A DNA stretch of 48,064 bases. Source: Pseudomonadota bacterium. GTDB taxonomy: Bacteria; Desulfobacterota; Desulfobulbia; Desulfobulbales; Desulfocapsaceae. Of this stretch, positions 16,628-25,100 are shown piece after piece. The notes under the pieces are model-generated. The model was not told where the DNA came from. It ran no database searches and saw only the letters and a program-made list of their open reading frames with translations. Position 1 is the first letter of the stretch. Each line of letters starts with the position of its first letter. The position numbers and the translations under genes were made by a program. The stretch spans positions 1 to 48,064 of the forward strand of contig JAEYNP010000071.1 in assembly GCA_023412495.1 (NCBI GenBank), given 5' to 3'.

Positions 16628-18535
16628 ATGCGAAAGGCAAGCAACTCGTGGAAATCGCGGCTGTCGTGGGCCGCTCGACTGTCGCTGGTTTCTCTTCTCC
16701 TGCTATTCCCCCTCGCGGCCCGCGCCGAACAGGTGTCCCTGCCGCTCACCTTGGACCACCGGCTGCTTACCTCCCTGGTCATCAAAGACACCTTCACCGG
16801 CAAAAATCAGAGCGCCGCCATCGTCGGCGGCCCGGGCGAATGCATCTATATCGGGCTTTCCGAGCCGAGATTCACCACGGCCGGGAGTTTTCTCCAGCTG
16901 GAAATGCGGCTGTCCATCCGGCTGGGCACCGAGCTCGGCGCGGAGTGCCTCGTGCCCCTCGAGTGGCAGGGCTATGTCACCCTGGTGCAGCAGCCGGTCT
17001 TCGACAACCAGTCCCTGGCCCTCGCCTTCCGGACCGTCGATTCGAAACTCTACAATCTCAACCGGCAGCCGGTGTCCGTCGCCTCGGTGCTCTGGGATTT
17101 CGCCAAGCCCCGGGTGATCGAGCACTTCGGCCGGGTTCGCATCAACCTCGCCCCGCCGATCCGCGAGATGCGCGACTTCCTCGCCCCGCTCTTTCACGAC
17201 CGGGAGGCGATGCAGGCCATGCTGGACAGCCTGCGCGGCGGGGCAACCCGGGTGGAAAAGGATGGAGTAGTGGTCGAGCTGACGGCCGAGGTCGAAGAGG
17301 TTTTCTCCCCGGAAGAAAAGCCGGAGAGCGCCGAGCTGACCCCCGAGGAGCACCGCTGGCTGATCCGGCTGTGGGAGACTTGGGATGCGCTCTTGGTGCA
17401 GCTCATCACCACCATCGCCATCGACTCGCCCCTGCGGCCCGAGGATCAGGAATTGCTCATCGATGTTCTGCTCGACACGCGTTATGCCTTTGTGGCGACG
17501 CTGGAGGATGAGGACCTGGACCGGGATTTCGTGCGGGAGCAGTTCGTCCAGGCCTGGCACGACCTGGGCCCGATCTTCCGGCGGCAGCTCTTCGCCCGGC
17601 TCGATACCAACAGCCTCGGCTATCTGGCCTTCTTCACCGCGGCGGACGCCCTGGCGGTATTCGACAGGATGGGTCCGACCTTCGGAGTCGAGATCAGCGA
17701 GCAGGGACTCCTGCGGCTGGCCACCATGCTGACCGGCGGGGAGACAACACTGCCCTATACCCTCGATGTCGACGACCGGCTGCGCAAGCTCCTGCAGTTG
17801 CCGATGTTGAAAAATGACGGCAGCGCCCCGGCCGTCGAAAACGAACTGGAGGAGATCGATCTGCCGATCGAAGAGAAAAAAGAGGAGGAAGACCCCTTCT
17901 CCCGGCTGTCGGATATCCTGTTTTCCCCGGCGTATGCGGCGGATTCGCCGCCCCGGGACGACATTCTCGAGTGGCGGGTGCCGCAAAAGAACATAGCCGG
18001 CTATGTGGAACGGGTAAGGAAGGTCCTCGACGAGGTCTCCCTGTCGATTGTGGCCCGCCAGCAGCTTCCCGACCAGCTCCACGGGATGTACCAGAAGATG
18101 GTCATGGCTACGGCCTGGCAGGAAAGCTGTTTTCGGCAGTTCACGGAAAAAGGCAACAAGCTTACCTACTTGTTGTCATATAACAACTCTTCGGTCGGGG
18201 TCATGCAGGTCAACGAGCGGGTATGGCGCGGCATTTACGATATCCGCAAGCTGCGCTGGGATATCCGCTACAACGCCATGGCCGGCGCCGAGATCGTCGA
18301 TCTCTACCTGCGCCGCCACGCCCTGAGCGACAAGGCTTCGGCCCGGCTCGATCCCGCACAGCTGGCCAAGGGGGTCTATGCCATGTACAACGGCGGCCCC
18401 GGGCAATACAAGAAGTACCTGGAGCGGGCCAAGACGGGCAAAACCTACCTGAGTGACCGGTCCTTTGCCGAAAAGCTGGAATGGGTGGAGAAGCGGGATT
18501 GGGAGAAGATCTCGGAATGTCTGGGGAGTGGCTGA
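16628..18535 (+). CDS. exported lytic transglycosylase-like protein
   Basis: The ATG at 16628 starts a basic, hydrophobic signal peptide (SLVSLLLLFPLAARA); an AAGGAG lies somewhat far upstream. The 635-aa protein has a large N-terminal region of unknown fold (about 30-450) with acidic Glu-rich patches. The C-terminal SLT-like domain has the catalytic Glu in TAWQESCF (Glu499), SSVGVMQVN and AMYNGGPGQY. It would cleave peptidoglycan in the periplasm, plausibly opening the wall for the secretion or pilus machine powered by the GspE-type ATPase two genes upstream. That link is inference from position. Confidence 0.8.
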   Translation: MRKASNSWKSRLSWAARLSLVSLLLLFPLAARAEQVSLPLTLDHRLLTSLVIKDTFTGKNQSAAIVGGPGECIYIGLSEPRFTTAGSFLQLEMRLSIRLGTELGAECLVPLEWQGYVTLVQQPVFDNQSLALAFRTVDSKLYNLNRQPVSVASVLWDFAKPRVIEHFGRVRINLAPPIREMRDFLAPLFHDREAMQAMLDSLRGGATRVEKDGVVVELTAEVEEVFSPEEKPESAELTPEEHRWLIRLWETWDALLVQLITTIAIDSPLRPEDQELLIDVLLDTRYAFVATLEDEDLDRDFVREQFVQAWHDLGPIFRRQLFARLDTNSLGYLAFFTAADALAVFDRMGPTFGVEISEQGLLRLATMLTGGETTLPYTLDVDDRLRKLLQLPMLKNDGSAPAVENELEEIDLPIEEKKEEEDPFSRLSDILFSPAYAADSPPRDDILEWRVPQKNIAGYVERVRKVLDEVSLSIVARQQLPDQLHGMYQKMVMATAWQESCFRQFTEKGNKLTYLLSYNNSSVGVMQVNERVWRGIYDIRKLRWDIRYNAMAGAEIVDLYLRRHALSDKASARLDPAQLAKGVYAMYNGGPGQYKKYLERAKTGKTYLSDRSFAEKLEWVEKRDWEKISECLGSG

Positions 18536-18565
18536 GAAATCGGCCGGAGGAGGGTGCCTTCCGGG

Positions 18566-18705
18566 GTCGTTGTCGTAGTCGTTGTCATTGTCGTAATCGT
18601 AGTCGTAATCGCCATAAGGCCGACCTCTTCGTGGTTTGAGCGAAACATCCAATTGCTCTGATCAGTCCCATCATTTTTTCGATTACGATTACGACAACGA
18701 CAACG
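18566..18705. repeat. inverted hexamer satellite arms around a 68-bp spacer
   Basis: The left arm (18566-18611) is about 7.7 copies of GTCGTW/ATCGTA. The right arm (18680-18705) is CGATTA-CGATTA-CGACAA-CGACAA-CG. The right arm pairs with the left arm with few mismatches, so the RNA could form a long stem with the spacer as loop. No gene lies in the spacer. The layout resembles the heptamer-flanked IVP unit at 21568-22103. Confidence 0.75.
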
Positions 18706-18775
18706 TTCCGCTACCGCTTCACTGACCACGAGGGAAGCTCATATGGCATCGCAGGGAGTCGTTTCGGTAAGTACA

Positions 18776-18803
18776 TTGACAAAACAGAATGTGCATGTAT
18801 ATT
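18776..18803 (+). promoter_or_regulatory. lexA promoter (sigma-70)
   Basis: TTGACA (18776-18781), a 16-bp spacer and TATATT (18798-18803) make a near-consensus promoter. The -10 lies inside the first of two palindromic boxes, so a bound repressor would block polymerase. Confidence 0.8.
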
Positions 18804-18826
18804 AGAGAAGAATGTACATGCACATT
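18788..18826. promoter_or_regulatory. tandem LexA operators (candidate SOS box)
   Basis: Two 16-mers, AATGTGCATGTATATT (18788-18803) and AATGTACATGCACATT (18811-18826), agree at 13 of 16 positions. Each is nearly palindromic (AATGTRCATGYAYATT) and their starts are 23 bp apart, about two helical turns. They overlap the -10 region of lexA. This is neither the E. coli CTGT-N8-ACAG box nor the GAAC-N4-GTTC box. Binding by the adjacent LexA is inferred from position and symmetry. Confidence 0.72.
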
Positions 18827-18879
18827 ATCACGAGTAATTCCATTTCCAAATCAAGATGAGAACGCGAAGGCAAGCGATC

Positions 18880-19539
18880 ATGGTGCTCACCACCAAGCAG
18901 CAACAGTTTCTGGAGTATCTCACCGAGCGCATGGACGACGAAGGGCATATCCCCACTCTGCGGCAGGCCGCCCTCGACCTGGGGGTCAGTCATACCGCGG
19001 TAGCCCAGTTGATGACCCAGCTGGAGAAAAAAGGGGTGCTGGCGCGGGAGGGCCGCTACGGCCGGACCATCCGCCTGTACTCCGATTACGGCGAGCGGCG
19101 GCGGGGCGAGCGGCGGGACATCCGGCAGGGGAGGGAGCTGCCGCTCATCGGCCAGATCACCGCCGGGCTGCCGATGTATGCCCAACAGGAATGGGAAGGC
19201 ACGGTGCTGGTCGACCCCGACATCTTCCCCGGCGAGGGTCTCTTCTGCCTGCGCATCAAGGGCGAGTCGATGCGGGACGCTGGGATTCGCGACGGCGATG
19301 TGGTGGTCTGCGAACCGCGCCAGTACGCGGAAAACGGGGAGATCGTCGCTGTCCTCATCCGAGGCGAGGAGGCGACGGTGAAACGATTTTTTTTATACTC
19401 CGATCATATCGAGCTGCGGCCGGCGAACGAGGCCTTCTCGGTGATGTGCTACCCTTTCGGCGAGCTGCTGGTCCAGGGCAAGGTGATCGGGGTGATCCGG
19501 GGCAAGCATGCGGAATTCGATGGCAAGGCAATGGAGTGA
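18880..19539 (+). CDS. lexA: LexA SOS repressor
   Basis: The start is chosen at MVLTTKQQQ (18880); an in-frame ATG at 18856 has no ribosome binding site. The 219-aa protein has the N-terminal winged helix (about 1-65), a basic hinge, the self-cleavage Ala95-Gly96 bond in ITAGLP and the S24 serine-lysine dyad Ser130 (KGESM) and Lys168 (ATVKRF). RecA filaments would trigger cleavage and derepression. The recognition helix region (LGVSHTAVAQLMTQLEKKG) differs from the E. coli type, consistent with the unusual operators upstream. It heads an operon with DUF72, imuB and dnaE2 genes, overlapping the next gene. Confidence 0.92.
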   Translation: MVLTTKQQQFLEYLTERMDDEGHIPTLRQAALDLGVSHTAVAQLMTQLEKKGVLAREGRYGRTIRLYSDYGERRRGERRDIRQGRELPLIGQITAGLPMYAQQEWEGTVLVDPDIFPGEGLFCLRIKGESMRDAGIRDGDVVVCEPRQYAENGEIVAVLIRGEEATVKRFFLYSDHIELRPANEAFSVMCYPFGELLVQGKVIGVIRGKHAEFDGKAME

Positions 19540-20401
19540 CGGCCCCGGCCGGGTGGAGATCCGCTGTCCGGCGCGAGATGGCCGGCCGGGCCGGGTCTGC
19601 CCGGTCTATGTCGGGACCTGCGGCTACTCCTATACCGAGTGGGTGGACAGCGGCTTCTATCCTGAAGGGACCAAGAGCCGCGAGATGCTCGGTCTCTACG
19701 GCCGCTCCTTCTCCATGGTCGAGCTGAACTACACCTGGTACCAGATGGCCCGGGCGGAACCGCTCGCCCGGATGCTTGAGGGGGCGCCGCCGCACCTGCT
19801 CTTCGCCGCCAAGCTCACCCGGACCATGACCCACGAGCGGGACGACAACTGGCGGGAACAGCTCGCCCTCTACCGGCAGGGCATCGCCCCGCTGAAGGAG
19901 CGCCTGGTCGCGGTGCTCGTCCAGCTGCCGCCGGATTTCGACCGCAGCATCGCAAACCGCAGCTATCTCGCGGGCTTGCTCGACGGCCTGCAGGACCTGC
20001 CGGTAGCGGTGGAATTCCGCCACCACAGCTGGGCGGTGGACTCCGTGTTTGCGGAGCTTGCGCGGCGGAAGGTGACGCTGGTCACTGTCGATGCCCCGGC
20101 CCTGCCCGGATTTGCGGGTCTTTTTCCCGCCCTTGATGTGGTGACCAATTCCGCTCTTTTCTACGCCCGTTTCCATGGCCGCAACCGCGAGGGCTGGCGA
20201 TCGTCCAACATGCAGAAGAAGTTCAACTACGACTATTCCGGCGAGGAGCTGCGGGCCTGGTGCGCGAGCCGTCTGCCCACCCTGACCGGCCAGGCCGAAA
20301 TGGGGATACTCCTCTTCAATAACCATGTCCGGGCCCAGGCCCCGAGAAACGGCCTGCGCCTCACGGAGATCCTCGGAGAATTCGGTGAGGGGGAAGGGTG
20401 A
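19508..20401 (+). CDS. DUF72 (YecE-like) protein
   Basis: The 297-aa frame overlaps the end of lexA by 32 bases; the exact start among several Met codons is uncertain because none has a good ribosome binding site. The DUF72 barrel begins at VYVGTCGYSYTEWV (about residue 33) and includes VELNYTWYQM, VAVEFRHHSW and YARFHGRN, the conserved blocks of the family. DUF72 proteins form TIM-like barrels and have been linked to nuclease or repair roles, but no reaction is established to my knowledge. Its place between lexA and imuB points to a part in the DNA damage response. Confidence 0.85.
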   Translation: MRNSMARQWSDGPGRVEIRCPARDGRPGRVCPVYVGTCGYSYTEWVDSGFYPEGTKSREMLGLYGRSFSMVELNYTWYQMARAEPLARMLEGAPPHLLFAAKLTRTMTHERDDNWREQLALYRQGIAPLKERLVAVLVQLPPDFDRSIANRSYLAGLLDGLQDLPVAVEFRHHSWAVDSVFAELARRKVTLVTVDAPALPGFAGLFPALDVVTNSALFYARFHGRNREGWRSSNMQKKFNYDYSGEELRAWCASRLPTLTGQAEMGILLFNNHVRAQAPRNGLRLTEILGEFGEGEG

Positions 20402-21585
20402 TGGGCCAGGGCTTTCGCCTGCAGGAACGCTCGGTGCTCCATTTCAATGTCGCCGATTTCGCCGTGGCTGTCGAGCAGGTGAGCGATACTTCGCTCCGCG
20501 GGCGCCCTTTGCTCATTGCGCTCCAGGCCTCGCGGGCGGTGGTTTACGACATGAGCGAAGAGGCCTACCGGGAGGGGGTGGAGAAGGGCATGGCGCTCAG
20601 AGATGCCGTGCGGCTTTGCCGGGGCGCGGCGGTGCTGCCGCCCCGGCTGGGGCTCTACCAGAAGGCGATGGCGGCTTTTTTCAAGGAACTGCAGGGCTAT
20701 TCGCCGCTCATCGAATGCGGCCGGGCGGACGGCCATTTCTTCGTCGACGTCACCGGCACCCATCGCCTGCACGGACTTGCCCCCGACATCGGCTGGCGGG
20801 TGCGGCGGGAGACCCGCGCCGCCCTCGGCATCAACCCCATCTGGACGCTGGGCACCAGCAAGCTGATCGCCAAGGTCGCTTCCCGGCTGGTCAAGCCGGT
20901 GGGCGAATACATCGTTACGCCGGGGGATGAGGAGGCCTTCCTCGCCCCCCTGCCGGTGACGGTCCTGCCCGGCCTCACCCCCGGCGAGCTCGAGAAGCTT
21001 CGGGATTTCCGGCTGACCACGGTGGGTGCCCTGGCCGGGCTCAGCCGCCACCAGCTCATGGTGCCCTTCGGCGGCCGGTCCGGCTTTCTCCACGACCTCA
21101 GCCGCGGCATCGATGAAACCCAGGTCAGGCCGGGCGCGGCGGGGGAATCTCTCGATTACGAGGAGATCTTCGCCGAGGATACCAACGACCGGCGGGAGGT
21201 GGAGAGGGCGCTTTCGGCCTTGGTAGGCCAGGCGGGGCGCGCCCTGCGCGAGAGGAAGCAGGTGGCCAGGCGGGTAGGGATCTGGCTGCGCTACTCGGAC
21301 GGCGCCCAGGTGGTCCGCCAGGCCTCCTGCAAAAGCGGCGCCTCTGGCGACTTTCTCCTCCGCAAGCTGGCTATCGAGGCCCTGCAGCGGGCCTGGCACC
21401 GGCGGACGAGGATCCGCAGCTGCCGCCTGGTCTGCGACCGGCTGCAGCGCCAGTCGCCGCAGCTGCCGCTTTTCCCCGAACCGGGTCGGGATCCCGGCCG
21501 AACCAGGATGCTGTCTGCCATGGATACTTTGCGCCACAGGTTCGGCCACAATATCATAGGGATAGGACTGAGTACTGAGTGCTGA
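20401..21585 (+). CDS. imuB: ImuB-like inactive Y-family DNA polymerase
   Basis: The 394-aa protein aligns through the palm, fingers and little finger of Y-family polymerases (HFNVADFAVAVEQ, LGTSKLIAKVAS, VKPVGEYIVTPGDE). However, the first catalytic Asp is Asn16, and the DE pair of the third motif is Asp110-Gly111. Two of three metal ligands are lost, as in ImuB, which scaffolds the DnaE2 mutasome rather than polymerising. A beta-clamp-binding motif, QLPLF, sits at 354-358. The ATG overlaps the DUF72 stop by one base. The last residues (LSTEC) are encoded by a heptamer array, so the native C-terminus may have been altered by insertion of the next element. Confidence 0.85.
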   Translation: MGQGFRLQERSVLHFNVADFAVAVEQVSDTSLRGRPLLIALQASRAVVYDMSEEAYREGVEKGMALRDAVRLCRGAAVLPPRLGLYQKAMAAFFKELQGYSPLIECGRADGHFFVDVTGTHRLHGLAPDIGWRVRRETRAALGINPIWTLGTSKLIAKVASRLVKPVGEYIVTPGDEEAFLAPLPVTVLPGLTPGELEKLRDFRLTTVGALAGLSRHQLMVPFGGRSGFLHDLSRGIDETQVRPGAAGESLDYEEIFAEDTNDRREVERALSALVGQAGRALRERKQVARRVGIWLRYSDGAQVVRQASCKSGASGDFLLRKLAIEALQRAWHRRTRIRSCRLVCDRLQRQSPQLPLFPEPGRDPGRTRMLSAMDTLRHRFGHNIIGIGLSTEC

Positions 21586-21600
21586 GTGCTGAGTGCTGAG
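21568..21600 (+). repeat. CTGAGTG heptamer array, left arm
   Basis: CTGAGTA-CTGAGTG-CTGAGTG-CTGAGTG-CTGAG, 4.7 units. It contains the imuB stop. Its full 33 bases are exactly complementary to 22052-22084. Confidence 0.9.
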
Positions 21601-21614
21601 AAAAGGAAGCCGGC

Positions 21615-22016
21615 ATGCGTAAGGTTGAAAAGTTTGAGAATCTCATAGCTTGGCAGAAGGCGCGAGAGCTGACGAAGCAAATTTACAACATTACTCGGCA
21701 GGGCGGTTTTGCCCAAGATTTTGGGCTGAAAGACCAGATACAACGGGCATCCGTTTCCGTCATGTCGAATATCGCGGAGGGATTCGAACGTGGCAGTCTG
21801 GCAGAATTTCATCAATTTCTTTCAACAGCCAAAGCTTCGTGTGCGGAGGTCCGATCACAACTTTATGTCGCTTTGGATGCAGGATATGTCTCGCAACCTG
21901 CATTTGATCAGCTTCGGTCTTTGGCAGAGGAGGTAGGCAAAGTAATCGGAGGATTGCGTGTTTCAGTGCAAAAGCGTCGCGACGAAGCACGCATTAAATT
22001 GCCTCAACCCTCATAA
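21615..22016 (+). CDS. four-helix-bundle protein (S23/IVP family)
   Basis: The 133-aa protein matches the four-helix-bundle family first found as ORFs in 23S rRNA intervening sequences: [63 protein letters not shown]. Relatives include the Avd accessory proteins of diversity-generating retroelements, which are basic nucleic-acid-binding pentamers. The role of stand-alone members is unknown. AAGGAAG precedes the ATG. The gene lies between imuB and dnaE2, enclosed by inverted heptamer arrays that could form a long stem with the gene in its loop. This suggests a later insertion into the SOS operon rather than an original member. Confidence 0.9.
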   Translation: MRKVEKFENLIAWQKARELTKQIYNITRQGGFAQDFGLKDQIQRASVSVMSNIAEGFERGSLAEFHQFLSTAKASCAEVRSQLYVALDAGYVSQPAFDQLRSLAEEVGKVIGGLRVSVQKRRDEARIKLPQPS

Positions 22017-22103
22017 CTCAGCTCTCATAACTCAGCCCTCAGTACTCAACACTCAGCACTCAGCACTCAGCACTCAGTACTCAGCACTCAGCACTCAGCA
22101 CTC
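22014..22103 (+). repeat. ACTCAGC heptamer array, right arm
   Basis: About 12.7 units of CACTCAG and variants fill the space between the IVP stop and the dnaE2 start. Bases 22052-22084 are the exact reverse complement of the left arm. The array ends 11 bases before the dnaE2 ATG and leaves no ribosome binding site for it. Confidence 0.9.
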
Positions 22104-22114
22104 TTTTATTGTCG

Positions 22115-25100
22115 ATGTTTCCCTTACGCCTAAGATCCTACTATTCCCTGCTGCAAGGCACCGCATCCCCGGCCGCGCTGTGCCGCCGGGCGAAAGAACT
22201 GGGGTACCCCGGTCTTGCATTGACCGACCGGGACAATCTCTACGGGCTGTGGGATTTCCTGAAAGCCTGCCGACGGGAAGGCCTGCGGCCGGTGGTGGGG
22301 GCAGAAGTCTCGGAGCCGGGTTCGGACCGGGTGGTGACCTGCCTGGTGCGAGGTCAGGGCGGCTACGCCAATCTCTGCAGACTACTGACCCGGCGGCATA
22401 TGGAAGAGGGGACGTTCAGCCTTTCCGGGGACCTGTCGCCGTTTGCCGACGGCCTGCTGCTGCTCTGCCGCGATATCCCGCTGCTCGAGGAATACCGGCG
22501 GCTGGGTCTGACCGTTGCGGCCGATCTCGGCGCCGTACCCGACGCTGAAGCCCGGCGTCTGCGGGCCTTCGCCGGGGAGCATGACCTGCCGGTTGTGGTT
22601 ACGCCCGACAGCGATCTCTCGGAGGAGAGCGAGGCTGACCGGCGCCTCCACGCCCTCCTCCAGGCGATCCGCAAAGCCGAGACCATCAGCGCGGCCATGC
22701 GTGACGGAGCGGCGGGGAAGCATGAGGTTCATGCCTTCCTCGGACCTGAGGCCTACCGGCAGCGCTTCGCCATCTGGCCGGAGGCGGTGGCGGAGACGCT
22801 GCGTCTCGCCGAAAGCTGCGCCTTCAGCGGGCCAGAATTCGGCATTGTCATGCCCCCCTGGCGGGCCGGGGAAGGGCGCGATGCGGCGGCCGTGCTGCGG
22901 GAGAAGGCCTATCTCGGAGCGCAGGCGCGATACGGCGAGGACCTGGGCGAGCCGGTGGTCGAGCGGCTCGAACACGAGCTGAAGATCATCGAGCAGATGG
23001 GCTTTTCCTCCTATTTTCTCGTGGTGCGGGACATCGTCCACCGCCGGGGGCCGGACGGCCGCCGGAAAAAGCGGCGGATCTGCGGGCGCGGCTCGGGGGC
23101 GGCGTCGCTCGTCGCCTACTGCCTCGACATCACCAATGTCTGCCCAATCAAGTACAACCTCTACTTCGAGCGTTTCCTCAACCCCGGCCGGACCGACCCC
23201 CCGGACATCGACATCGATTTCGCCTGGGACGAGCGGGACGAGGTGCTGGCCGAGGTGCTGGCGGACTTCCCCGGTCATTCCGCCATGGTCTGCAACCACG
23301 TCTTTTTCCAGCCCCGCATGGCCATTCGGGAGACTGCCAAGGCCTTCGGCCTGCCCGGCTACGAAATTTCCCGGCTGACCAAGCGGATCCCCTGGCTGCA
23401 CGCCGGCGACGATCTGGCCGAGAGCCTCTCCGAGCTGCCGACCCTGAGGGACCAGGACCTGAGCCCGCCCTGGCCGGAGATCCTCGCGCTCGCCGGCCGG
23501 CTGATCGGCCTGCCGCGCCATCTCTCGGTCCATCCGGGCGGGGTGATCATTACCCCAAAGCCCATCCACCAATACGTTCCCGTCGAGCGGGCCGCCAAGG
23601 GGGTGCCGATCATCCAGTGGGAGAAGGACGGGGCCGAGGAGGCGGGGCTGGTGAAGATCGACCTCCTCGGCAACCGGAGCCTCGGGGTGATCCGCGACTG
23701 CGTCGCCGCCGTTCGCGCCGCCGGCAAGCGTTTCGACGAGAGCCGCTGGCAGCCGGAGGACGACCCGGCCACCAGGATGCTCCTTGCCGAAGGGGGCGCC
23801 ATGGGCTGTTTCTACATCGAGAGCCCGGCCATGCGGCTTCTCGAAAAAAAGGCCGGGACCGGCGATTTTGAGCAGCTGGTCATCCAGTCGTCGATCATCC
23901 GCCCGGCGGCCAACGAGTTCGTCCGGGAGTACGTGCGGCGGTTGCACGGCGGGGCCTGGCAGCCCCTCTGTCCCGAAGTGGGCGACGTTCTCGACGAGAC
24001 CTTCGGGATCATGGTCTATCAGGAGGATGTCTCGAAGGTCGCCGTGGCGCTCGCCGGCTTCAGCGCCGCCGACGCCGATGGCCTGCGCAAGATCATGTCC
24101 AAGAAGGACAAGATGCAGCGTCTGGAAAACTACCGCGCCATGTTCTTCTCCGGCTGCGCCGAGCGAGGGGTGTCCGCCGAGGCGGCGGCAGAGGCCTGGC
24201 GGATGATGCTCAGCTTCGACGGCTACTCCTTCTGCAAGCCCCACTCCGCCTCCTACGCCCGGGTCTCCTTCCAGGCCGCCTACCTGAAACGGCATTATCC
24301 GGCCCCCTTCATGGCCGCGGTGATCTCCAACCAGGGCGGCTACTATTCGACCTTCGCCTACGTCTCCGAGGCCAAACGGCTGGGCCTGAAAGTGCTGCCG
24401 CCGGATGTCCGCGCAAGCGGCATCCACTGGACCGGAGCGGGCAGTCAGATCCGGGTCGGCCTTATGGCGGTGCAGGGTCTGTCGGCGGAATTTCTCGCCC
24501 GGTTGTTCGCGGCCAGGGAAGAACGAAAATTTGCCGATCTCGGCGACTTCTTCCACCGCACCCGGCCCGCCGACAACGAGGCCTGCGCCCTCATCCATGC
24601 CGGTGCCCTGGACGGCTTCGAACCCGCTCAGGGCAACCGGACGGTGCTCCTCTGGCAGTGGGCGAGTTTCCAGCGGGCCCTCCAGGACAAACGGTGCCTG
24701 ACCCTTTTCGGGGTGAAACTGCCGCCCGCGCCGCCCCTGCCGCCCCCCGACGCCAGGAGCCGAGCCCGCCGGGAATTCGCCATCCTGGGATTCCTCTGCG
24801 AGGGCCACCCGTTGCGGTTTCTTCGATTGCCGGCGAAGGGTCGGGTGGAGATTGCGGACTTGCCCCGCTGTGTCGGCCGGCAGGTGAGCCTCGCCGCCTG
24901 GCTGTTGACCGGCAAGCTGGTCTCCACCAAGACTGGCGAGGCCATGGAGTTCCTTACCTTCGAGGATGAAAGCGGCCAGGTCGAAACCACCTTCTTTCCG
25001 GAGGTCTACCGCCGGTACGCCCACCTTCTGCGGAGCGGCCGGGGGTATCTCCTGACTGGCCTCGTCGAGGAGGATTTCGGGGCGATAACGCTCACCGTCG

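Noticed and set aside
21615..22016. Diversity-generating retroelement accessory gene (avd)
   Set aside because: The four-helix-bundle family includes Avd, but there is no reverse transcriptase, template repeat or variable repeat nearby.
22014..22103. Regular repeats that might suggest a CRISPR array
   Set aside because: The units are 7 bp in uninterrupted tandem with no spacers, and no cas genes are present.
22382..25024. An 880-codon minus-strand frame and similar long antisense frames at 13702-15645, 16703-18082, 6744-8579 and 26306-27577
   Set aside because: Each is the mirror of a well-supported gene (dnaE2, gspE, transglycosylase, panE/OB protein, acyl-CoA synthetase), with low-complexity Gly/Arg/Asp composition and no motifs.
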